From positions 15,681,146 to 15,745,145 of the forward strand of contig NC_084940.1 in NCBI RefSeq assembly GCF_958298935.1: a stretch of DNA of 64,000 nt, in the 5' to 3' direction. This stretch comes from Phragmites australis. Lineage: Eukaryota; Streptophyta; Magnoliopsida; Poales; Poaceae. This document shows, piece after piece, positions 55,631 through 64,000 of this stretch. Under the pieces are notes generated by a model. It saw only the letters and a list, made by a program, of their open reading frames with translations, searched no databases and was not told the DNA's origin. The translations under genes and the position numbers were made by a program. The stretch's first letter is position 1, and each line of letters begins with the position of its first letter.

Positions 55631-56219
55631 CCAAATAGATTCATGTGAAGAAGTTTCAATGGTCTTGTGGTTATCATCACATTCTTGACGGAGTAAGGAG
55701 CTCCAATTTATTTTCCCGCTTGACATGCACTAAAAATTCTATCTTTCTCAAAAGAAACATTTATTAGTCCTAAGATATGCTCCCCCTTTAAAATTTTAGA
55801 CAAATTTATCATGCCAGCATGGGCTAGTTGGTGGTGCCATAGCTAACCCATGCTAGAGTTAGCAATCAAACAAGTCTTATGCCTCAATTCATCATTGAAA
55901 AATTAAAAAGATAAAGCATGTCCTTCAAGTAACCGATGAAAGCTATTGATGAGTCATCCCTTCTAGAGATGGTCACACCCTTATTAGTAAATAAGCAATG
56001 GTAGCCCATCTCACAAAGTTGTAACACGGGAAATAAATTGTAGCTAAGAAATTTGACTAACAATACATTTGAGATAGAATGATCATTTGAGATAGCAATT
56101 TTACCTAAACCAATTATCTCTTATTTTCCATCATCACCAAAAATGATATTTTCATGTGGTCCTCTATTTTCTTCAAATGATGAGAATATGCTCTTCTATC
56201 CGGTCATGTAATCGGTGCA

Positions 56220-56228
56220 TCCACTATC
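56220..56228 (-). other. Protease active-site motif of element B
   Basis: The minus strand reads Asp-Ser-Gly within VLDSGCTDYMTG, the copia-type aspartic protease signature, between gag and integrase as expected. The surrounding frame is broken. Confidence 0.75.
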
Positions 56229-56889
56229 AAGTACCCAACTTGATCCACTGGAGGAGTATACCTACAAAACAAACTAGACTTTTGTTTTAAGTACCCAAAT
56301 TTATTTAGGTCCTCTCACGTTAGTCACAAGAACTTTTGATACCCACATATTTCTTTTTATAATATGATCCTTTGTGCGGGTACCAACATATAGAACAACC
56401 ACTTTATCACGATGGTTTATCTTCAAAACATAAGAAGTATAAAAGGTAGCTTAAGGTGTATGTCCTTTGGGTTGCTTGACTTGTGTTGTGTGAGCATGTG
56501 GTTTCCCACTTTCCTTGATAAACTTTAGGCATTACTTGCCATTCACCACAATACGCTAACTCGGTTTGCTCGCATGCATATCAAACCCAATCCCTCTCTT
56601 TTGCTTGTTGCCCCTGACCTCCATAGTCTTGTATAAGGCATCTTTAGATTTGTATGTCTTGATACACCCATACTCGACCAAGACATTTAACCTCTCATTT
56701 TCCTTTTGTAATGCTTGCAAAGATTGAGCATTAGTAGCTCAAGCATTTATGTTAATATTATATCAACGAGAGCACCTTTACTAGTGGACACAATAGAGAG
56801 TAATGTTGCATTATTGGAGGAAGAGGTAATATTCCTAAGGGCATCAAATTGCACTTTAAGAGTTTTATGAGTTTCATCCAAATAATTAA

Positions 56890-57531
56890 AATTCTCTTAA
56901 AGTGTAATATTGCTACCCTCTAGACTAGCAATAGATTCATTGGCCAAACTTAATTGCTTAGTCAACTCATCAACTTTCCCCTTCTCTTTAGCAAGAATCT
57001 TCTCGACTTCAAGATTTCTCTCCTTTTTAAGGATGAGCAAGTCCTCTTGCTTCTCGAGAATCTCCTCTTGACTCTCTATTGTTTTCATTAGTTTTTTTAT
57101 TTTAGACATGACATTTTTACTTAGACCTTTTAGCAATGATTCACAACAACTATCACTATCGCTATCGCTATCTACGAGCTTGGGTAGTGATTTTACCTTG
57201 CACCCTTTTGCCATGAGACACTTGGGAGTATCGTCGTCGTCGCTCATATCACAAAAGAGTGACTTTATCGGTGGAGAGGAACAAATGGCGATGATGGTGA
57301 CCTCTTCATCATCAGAGTCGGAGTTGAAGTCCCACTTCTCACCGATGTGAGCTTGACCTTAATAGATCTTCTTGTAGGTCTTGTACTTGTCCTTCTTGTA
57401 AGACTTGCTCTTCTTCTCTTCCTTATCCTTGTTATTCTTTTTGTTAGGACATTCGGTGATAAAGTGCCCAACCTCGTCACTCATAACAAGTCCTCTTAGA
57501 TGGTCTTATTTTGGACTTGTCTTTCTTGTAC
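56890..57531 (-). pseudogene. Gag C-terminal part of element B (zinc knuckle and coiled coil)
   Basis: Starts at the left breakpoint of the gag inversion with KYKKDKSKIRPSKRTCYE. A one-base deletion inside the CCHC knuckle shifts to DEVGHFITECPNKKN (57485-57440). The tail from 57247 is acidic with Asp/Ser runs, then a long coiled coil (residues 40-110 of that piece). In Sireviruses gag is unusually long with such a coiled-coil tail. Confidence 0.8.
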
Positions 57532-58282
57532 TTTGATGGCACATATTATGCCGCTTAGAGGCAAAAAATAAAATTGCATCTAATATCTCTTCATTCAAGT
57601 ATTAGAAGATTGTTTGCACAGATTTTGTGTTGCCGGATGAAGACATGGAACTCACCTCAGAACAAAGCAAAATCTCCACTGAAATGCTGAAGCCTCAAGC
57701 GTATTACTTGGTGCTTTGAGCCATAAGGAGTTAAACAAGGTGAATGGGATTGAAGAGACCAAAATGATATGGGACACACTTCAAGTCACACATGAAGGCA
57801 CCACAAGTGTAAGAGAATCAAAGATAGAGTTGCTTGTAGGGAAATTGGGAAGATTCATGATGAAAGACGATGAAACCTCTCAAGCAATGTATGACCACAT
57901 TATGGTGCTAGAGAACAAGATTAGAGGGTTTAGAAGTGAAGAACTAGATGACCACAAGGTGGTGAGAAGATTATTGAGAGCTTTCACATCGAGGAATCCC
58001 ACATTGGTAACTATCATCCGCGAAAGAAGAAACTTCAAGAGACTCACACCAAGTGACGTGCTTGGTAGAATTCCTGCTCATGAGCTTATGGAGGAGGAAA
58101 CCAATGAAGTAAGAACTTCGTCAAGCAAAACTCAACCTCTAGGACCAAAGATATTGCATTGAAGGCAAGCAAGATCAAGCAAAATGAAGAATCAAGCTCA
58201 AGTGAAGAAAAGAGCTTTGATGATAAACAAATTGTCTTCTTTGTAAGAAAGTTCAAGAAATTCATGAAGAAGAGCGGCTATA
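57532..58282 (+). pseudogene. Inverted gag middle segment of element B
   Basis: Plus-strand coding inside a minus-strand element. It opens FDGTYYAA, stop (expected Trp), RQKIKLHLISLHSSI. It continues with TDFVLPDEDMELTSEQSKI near 57616-57675, then the open frame 57716-58162 with ELNKVNGIEETKMIWDTLQV, the UBN2-type capsid region. It ends KKFKKFMKKSGY at about 58249-58282. The residues that should precede it (PSGRALY) end at 58283 on the minus strand, and those that should follow (KYKKDK) begin at 57531 on the minus strand, so the segment is inverted in place with no evident loss. Confidence 0.88.
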
Positions 58283-58441
58283 GTATAGTGCACGCCCGGA
58301 CGGTATAAAATAGTAAGAATGAGATGCATTTAATTTATCATAATTGAAACTGATCTCAACTCCCTTGTTCTTGTTGTCGCCTGATGTATCATCCTTAGGA
58401 CTTTTCAGGCTTTTCGGACTCTTCTCCCCAGATGTTGACAT
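58283..58441 (-). pseudogene. Gag N-terminus of element B
   Basis: ATG at 58441 starts MSTSGEKSPKSLKSPKDD and reads openly through ISFNYDKLNASHSYYFIPSG to 58283, where the inversion interrupts. It lies 32 bp inside the 5' LTR. Confidence 0.85.
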
Positions 58442-58473
58442 CTTCTAATTCTCTAAGCGGTGAAGTTTTGTAT

Positions 58474-59827
58474 TGAAAGGTCAAGATATCTTCTAGATAT
58501 GAGTGAATAGGCGTTCCTACAAAATAAAACTTCATAGTGGATTAACAGAATCTAAAATTTTTGGGTTCAGTCTGGAACTTTCGGGTGCCAGAAGTTCCAA
58601 GTTCAACCTGGACTTTCTAACTAAACAAAACGAAATCGAAAACGAACAACGCCTAGGTACTTCTAGTTAAATCTAGTTGTTACCATAGGTTCCAAAGTAA
58701 GTGTATAGTATTTTCCATCTTTCACCTGCAGCCATAAACTCACAAATACGTAGATCGGGGCAAATCACCCAAAAGTCAACTAGAGCAACAAAGGACACAA
58801 AGACAACAAAGGAGACAAAGCTGGATCTCTTTCAACCCTATTCCTCACTAAGCGACCATGAAGATCGAGTTTGGGCTTACTCAAAGTCCTCTTTGTTTGC
58901 AGAGACGAGGATGAACCTTCACAAATGTCCCGCGGCACTCCACAAGCTTAGATGCTCGGTGGGCGATACTTAGCCGTCTAGGAGCTCAAGGCTTAATGAA
59001 CGCGAAATCGACCGGCTTGACGACAAACTTGAGTGCTCAAAGGTTTGAATGGAGCTCGCTAGCACTCAATCACTCAACCTAACTCTCAAAATCTTGCAAG
59101 ATTGAATGCCTAAGTGAGTGGGAGTGCTATTTAATGGCTATAAATGCTTTTGTCTTCGTTGCAAATGAAAGGAGGGGGTGAGGGGGTATTTATACCCAAT
59201 CCTCAAAAACTAGTTGTTACAACACTTTTTGGACTAATCTGGAACTTTAATCCGGAACTTTCGGGTTAGCTCGAGACTTAGTAATCGAAAACCCTGCTCG
59301 AAAAGAATCCGGAGGTTCTGACACCCGAAACTTCCGGGTCAACTTGGAACTTCCAGGTTAGTCTGAGAAACCAAACTGAGCACCCTACATGAAGCCTTAC
59401 TTGAAGGTTCCGGCTACTCGAAATTTCCAGGTAAACCTGGAACTTCCAGGTTGGATTGAAGAACCAAACCGGACACCCTACTCGGAGCCCCACCTGGAGG
59501 TTCCGACTACCCGAAACTTTTGGGTTGCACCTGGAACTTTCGGATACACAGAGCAACTTAGAATTTCCCTGCGTTCGTAGGGTGTTTTGTGTCTCTCATG
59601 TTTAAGTTAAAAGTGTACTTTAAGCACTAAGATATCTTCAAGTCAATCTAAACCCATCCCTCTTGATAGTATGACATACATATACTCAAATTCAAAAATA
59701 AAATCAATTAAAACCTATTTATTAACCATATGCTGCTTCTCTTTTCTTTTTGGAGAATGCTAACATCGTTTAACTTCTTCAAAGAGATTAATACTTGTTC
59801 ATAATCTCATTAAACTTGTTAGTCCCT
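58474..59827 (-). repeat. 5' LTR of element B (truncated at its outer end)
   Basis: Homologous to 48401-49755 along its length; the outer 57 bp or so, including the shared head, are missing beyond GTTAGTCCCT at 59827. Carries CCGGAACTT-type palindromes and a TATA box at 59187-59194. Confidence 0.88.
59187..59194 (-). promoter_or_regulatory. TATA box of 5' LTR B
   Basis: TATAAATA, conserved with 49163-49170. Confidence 0.65.
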
Positions 59828-60026
59828 AGATTGGATTTGATGACGGACCATCAAACAAATATGAGCCGTTAGATCGAGTGTTTGTGAAATACAATATCAA
59901 ATGCATTCACTCCATTAAAATTTAGACTAAGAGCCGTACTCAAAATAGCAGGCAATAAAAAAAAATGTTTCCTTAAATATTGTGTAACCATAGATTTTAG
60001 TGCGTATTACCTCCCATGAGATAAGA

Positions 60027-60289
60027 CCATCTCCAACCATATTCTCTTCATTTCGTTCCCTTCTTGATTCACTTCCTCGTTCCCATTCTCTTTATTTTCT
60101 CTTATTTCCAATAACTTCCCTCCGAGAGGAATCATGAAGGAAAAAGAGAGAGAATCCCGCCTTAAAGGAAATAATCTTAAGAAACCTTTTATGAAGGAAA
60201 TCGTGAAGGAAAATCGTTGGAGCGCTGAAGGAAAAAAAATCCTGTCGTGAAGAAATTCTAGCCCCTGAATAGAAACCGTTGGAGATGAT
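60027..60289. mobile_element. MITE-like element with CATCTCCAAC ends
   Basis: CCATCTCCAACC at the left and GTTGGAGATGA at the right form an inverted repeat of about 11 bp enclosing about 260 bp. TTCCTTC/GAAGGAAA-type phrases inside also occur in inverted arrangement. A target duplication is not clear. This type of end is common in small grass MITEs located near genes. Confidence 0.5.
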
Positions 60290-60469
60290 TTTAGAGAAAT
60301 GACTGCCCTTGATTAACTCACAATGGATGGTCAATGTACCCTAAAAACTCTCAATATAATATCCAGCTTTGGTTTTCTTCACAAAACATGGACATGTTCT
60401 TCGCAAAATGCAGGATCCAACAAAAGGTCAAAAAGCACAACCCCGAAGCTCTCGAAGGATGTTTTTCAC

Positions 60470-60680
60470 CAGTCAGTACGTAGTATCTTGCCTGTGCAGT
60501 AGTAACAGATAACACCCTCTCTTCTAGCCTGTGCAGTAACGGAAACATTTCTTCTTGACTGCAGTATTAACAAGTAACAACCTTTACTCTTGCCTGTGCA
60601 GTAACAGCTAACAACCTTTCTTGTCTGTGCAGTAACAGCTAACAACCTTTCTTGTCTGTGCAGTAACAACCTGTCTTCAC
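60470..60680. repeat. 31-bp tandem repeat downstream of the ankyrin-TPR gene
   Basis: CTGTGCAGTAACAGCTAACA recurs with exact 31-bp spacing at 60594, 60625 and 60656 (last copy partial). More diverged copies lie near 60492, 60529 and 60559. It lies about 500 bp past the stop codon of the minus-strand gene, so it may be in or beyond its 3' untranslated region. ORFs here on the minus strand are repeat artefacts. Confidence 0.85.
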
Positions 60681-61149
60681 GGATGGTCCTCTCTGCAAAT
60701 ATGGTTATTTCAAGTTATATTAATATCATTAAAATGTAAATCCCAGTATAAGAAGGAACATGAGCAGATAAACACACTGGCATGGACTTCCTGTGTAGCT
60801 AAATCTCCCAAACTAAACCGGAAAACAAATGCCAGAAAGTAGATAACAGAGCCACTATCAAGGCTAGCATGCTCCTTTGGAGCACAAGATTGCCAACATG
60901 GGATAAAAGTACATAAACTTATGGTGGCGTTGAATACTAGGGATTATGTTGTACACTTGTACTGATATGTCACAGTATAACCTTTATTTCTTTCTATCAG
61001 GGAACAGTATAAAATATTGTGAAGATATCAGTCTTAGAATATTGGAACGATTTATTAAAATAGCGACCTCTATCTGTAACAAATATTCCCAACCAAAGAA
61101 CTAAAGAAAACAGTGGAGATTACCAACATGCTTTGTCAGTTGGTTTGCT
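60681..61149 (-). other. Probable 3' untranslated and downstream region of the ankyrin-TPR gene
   Basis: No coding content seen. The poly(A) site cannot be placed with confidence. Confidence 0.45.
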
Positions 61150-63790
61150 TCAATCCAAGTTCAGACCAGACATGAGTGCTTCGCACGCTCTGCCAAACTC
61201 CTAAAGACAAAAAAGCCAATACATGACCATGAAATATGTCACAGATTATGGAAAACCAAATGTCATTGCTACTAGGTATAAAGTCCACCTTCACCAGAAT
61301 TAGAGCTGCTCCTTGTGCGTAGAAAGATTTTGATAAATCTGGCTGCATATCTTTGTAGGTTTCAGCATCCTCCATAGCCTTGCCTTTATCACCTATATGC
61401 AGAAAGCAAAGGCTTCTCTTTGCATACAAGGTTGAATCATGAGGGTCAATCTCCAATGCCTGCATCCGTCAAATGATATTAATTATTTAACCAAAGAACA
61501 AGTTAATCCATAAATAGCACTATTTATTGTCAATCATAACATATGCAAATATATTTCCTGTAGATATTGACAGACTTTTTGTCTTACAAAAAATATGCAG
61601 ACATTAACAAATATGCAGACACCCAATTCACAAGAATCATATGTTAGGCATGTACAGCTCAATGTATTGATCCTTCTAACAACAAAATTTACATCGAGAA
61701 CCCTCACAAAAAGAAGGGACTAAGAAGGTGGTAAATAAAAGTTCAATACTTACATCACCCAGTTCTGCAGGATATATGACCAGATTTGCTTTCTTGGAAC
61801 TTTAATATGAGTGCGTTAAAATAAAAGGCAATGGCTACGTGTTAAGGGACTCTGATACTAGTGTATTGGATTGATCAGGATGCACCGATATGTTGCAGTA
61901 CTGCATCCAATGTGTTGCAGTACTTAGTAGGTGTAAGTCAGAACATGAATTGATATCAGCAAATAGAAGTGCAGCTTAAATCAAACGAGATGTATAATAC
62001 AAGAATCTACCATAGTGTAGAGAGTCAATGCATGAGCATAATCCCTTTCTGAGAATGCAGCATCGCCTTCTGCCTCGAAATCAGATTCATCATCCTCATG
62101 GAGCAGATGATCCTAAATAACATGGACAACTGAAAGTCAAATAGAATATGACATCTACGACATAGAATGTGAAATCTAAGATGAACTGAAATGATAAGAA
62201 TTTTTCGAATAAAAGGATATGACATCAAATTTAGCAATCTGCACGTTTAATCCATACTAGTGGCTCTGAACTTGCAAATTTTGCATGTTGAATTACTCCA
62301 TCAATGCTCCAGTCTGCAACTCTAGCCAAAGGGGTCGTGACAGGGAAAAGAACCTCAACACATTCCTGCCATCCTTGGATTGCAGCAATTTCTACTGGTA
62401 TTCTACCACTCTGTTAAGAGGGACATCAAGGAGAAATTTGACAAACAAACATAGGAGAGCTTAGGGTATAACAAAGATAGGCTTTATGTAGCGCAAAGAG
62501 TAAGAAAAGAATGTGGGAAGGCATTATACTCTAAGAGAATTAAGATAAAAAATGACTGTAAGGAATTAGAGGCGACTGTCGAGGGTTTGTCATTGACTCA
62601 TTGCCATGTATTGTGTACCAGAATATAACGAAGTCTAGACAATACAGCTTACAAGTTTTGATGTACTGTGCTATCCAGAGAGCAACACTTCTCAAAACCT
62701 CAAAACAAAAGGTGCTGATTTGGAATCTCATCGTAAGGATTCTTGTGGTTCTGGGAAATTTAGCTACTGGAGAACCAGGAAAGGGGAGCTCTCCCATTTT
62801 TCTGACTGACTATTGGATTTCCACTTAAGAACCCTGGTTTTAAGAACAAGTGGTTACCCTTCTCCGACACTTACTGCCCAACTGAGAGAGAATGGTTAAT
62901 ATGCTCCACATTTCTACTTACTGAACAATGATATATGTACTGAGATTTCTATTATCCCTTGGACATGTGTAAAGAAAAAACAGGTGCAAGAAGTTTAGAC
63001 TTTAGACCAGGTTTTTTCAGTTCCTTTGCTCTTTTCTAGTGCCAAGGAGGGATCATAGCAACTTCAGTATTGGCAAGATAACAAATTTCTTTCTTTCTTT
63101 TATAGCAATAACATAGGACTTCAAAGTGTGGCATTTTACCCTAAACTGCTTCTAGTTATGAACAAACACCAAATGTTACAACCGAGTTTCACATTAGTTA
63201 AGCTCGTGAGCATATGATTCAACTATTTTACTGGAATAAAGAACATGGATAAGTGCCATATTCATTATGAAAAAATTATTAAAAAATAGAAGATCTTAGA
63301 ATGTTACAGCAAAGCCATTCATTATGGAAAGAAATTAGATGATTATTTTGGAAGTGCAATAGATAGACAGCCTAGAAGCCCTACAAGAGTGACAATAAAC
63401 AAGCTAAGTCATAGAATAAAACTCACATCATTAGGTATATTTGCATCGGCACCAGCTTTCAACAAACACTTGATGATGTCAGTTAAGCCAGCAGATGCAG
63501 CTGCTATCAGTGGAGTTTCAGGCAGACCAGTATTAACATGAGCACCAGCCTGCAACATAGAATATATATTACAGAACCTTGAACACAACCTTTTTGTTAA
63601 AGCTTTAACTTGTGCTCATCCTAGGAATGACACATTAAATTTGTCCAGTTCCTTTGGCAAGATATCTGCAGGGAATCAATAGCAACTCTAACAGGACAAG
63701 TTAGGGCACCTTAATAAGTAGTTCCACGCCTGCCAATGAACGAGCGAAGATTGCCGCTTTCAGTGGTGTATCTATGATATAAATGTTAGG
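61150..63790 (-). CDS. Ankyrin-repeat and TPR protein, six C-terminal exons
   Basis: Minus strand exons: 63710-63790, 63427-63549, 62258-62410, 62011-62112, 61289-61459 and 61150-61200 (stop TGA). All are a multiple of three, all introns are phase 0 with GT...AG ends, and the frame stays open, giving 226 residues. Exons 1 to 3 encode ankyrin repeats (TPLKAAIFARSLAGVELLIK; TPLIAAASAGLTDIIKCLLK; then RIPVEIAAIQGWQECVEVLF). Exons 4 to 6 encode a TPR unit pair (EGDAAFSERDYAHALTLYTM followed by ALEIDPHDSTLYAKRSLCFL) and end EFGRACEALMSGLNLD. Ankyrin plus TPR suggests a protein-binding or chaperone-type adaptor, probably cytosolic; no enzyme motif or membrane segment is visible. The upstream exons lie beyond 64000. 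It is the only gene in the window without disabling changes. Confidence 0.9.
62411..63426 (-). other. Largest visible intron of the ankyrin-TPR gene
   Basis: 1016 bp between the second and third visible exons. AT-rich, no transposon ends recognised; small ORFs at 62540-62828 are not supported. The sequence 63791-64000 is the next, incomplete intron. Confidence 0.75.
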
Positions 63791-64000
63791 CTGGAGAAAA
63801 AAAACACATTACTTGGACAAAAACAATGACAAGGGTACTGGGGAAACAAGTCAAGTAGTGCCATACTGACTTATTAGTATAACAAGTAAAAGAAATAACC
63901 AAAAAGACCATCTGTGATTTGACAATGTTATTCAATTTTCTTTGCAGAATACTAAACATGCAGGTGGGAAACCACAACGACCTATAACAAAATTTTCCAA

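Larger units (their letters stand above)
48401..59827 (-). mobile_element. Sirevirus-type Ty1/copia element B
   Basis: Read right to left: 5' LTR (59827-58474, its first 57 or so bases missing), gag start at 58441, a gag middle part that is inverted (57532-58282), gag zinc knuckle and coiled coil (57531-56890), protease motif (56228-56220), integrase (about 55630-54960), RT (54730-53420), RNase H (about 53420-53150), extra 3' ORF (52212-50539), PPT (49826-49813) and 3' LTR (49812-48401). LTR palindromes are CCGGAACTTCCGG. No target duplication can be tested because the right end is truncated. No clear tRNA primer site was recognised in the 32 bp between LTR and gag. All coding parts carry stops. 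Confidence 0.88.

Noticed and set aside
57265..57480. 71-codon Arg/Thr-rich ORF on the minus strand
   Set aside because: Frame-shifted reading of the gag zinc-knuckle region of element B.
61741..61790. Possible additional exon of the ankyrin-TPR gene with a good GTAAGT donor
   Set aside because: Joining the flanking exons directly gives a continuous TPR repeat, while inserting this piece would break the helix spacing.

Overview
The window is nuclear DNA of a grass (Poaceae). The evidence is CACTA, MULE/FAR1, Sirevirus-type Ty1/copia, Ty3/gypsy and Tourist-like elements of grass type, a spliced plant ankyrin-TPR gene with GT-AG introns, and a degraded Caulimoviridae-like insert of the kind known from rice. 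An Oryza relative is plausible, but the species cannot be fixed from sequence alone. Almost everything except the right end is decayed, nested transposon sequence; most ORFs longer than 60 codons are shadows or fragments. Layout: (1) 1-6402 is the 3' part of Sirevirus-type element A (RT, RNase H, extra 3' ORF, PPT, 3' LTR), plus strand. (2) 6403-27166 is one large CACTA element (CACTA-1, plus strand; left end not visible) with a TNP2 transposase gene and a TNPA/Ulp1-protease gene. TNP2 is split by a 3.15-kb solo LTR (7025-10174, itself carrying a Tourist-like MITE) and by a complete second CACTA element (CACTA-2, 11451-18354, 3-bp AAC target duplication); conceptually removing both restores the TNP2 frame at each junction. 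The TNPA/Ulp1 gene is split by a 927-bp Harbinger-like element and by an endogenous pararetrovirus segment lying between AT-dinucleotide runs. (3) 27254-39116 is Sirevirus-type element C, with gag but no pol of its own. It contains a Ty3/gypsy element (30507-36088, GAACC target duplication) whose 5' half is inverted. (4) 39857-40900 is an LTR fragment (D) of a fourth Sirevirus-like family. (5) 40989-46810 holds remains of a FAR1-like and a MuDR-like (MULE) transposase on the minus strand. (6) 48401-59827 is Sirevirus-type element B on the minus strand, with both LTRs and an internal 751-bp inversion of gag. (7) 61150-63790 is the only apparently intact cellular gene, six C-terminal exons of an ankyrin-TPR protein on the minus strand, running off the right edge. 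Main structural patterns: the four Sirevirus-like families share LTR head and tail blocks, yet each fills the LTR middle with its own short odd-length palindrome. In three families the PPT and 3' LTR start sit in the loop of a conserved inverted repeat. Family C appears to have absorbed an older PPT into its LTR. Two retroelements carry clean internal inversions. Work was by eye; identities are hand counts and no database search was run.
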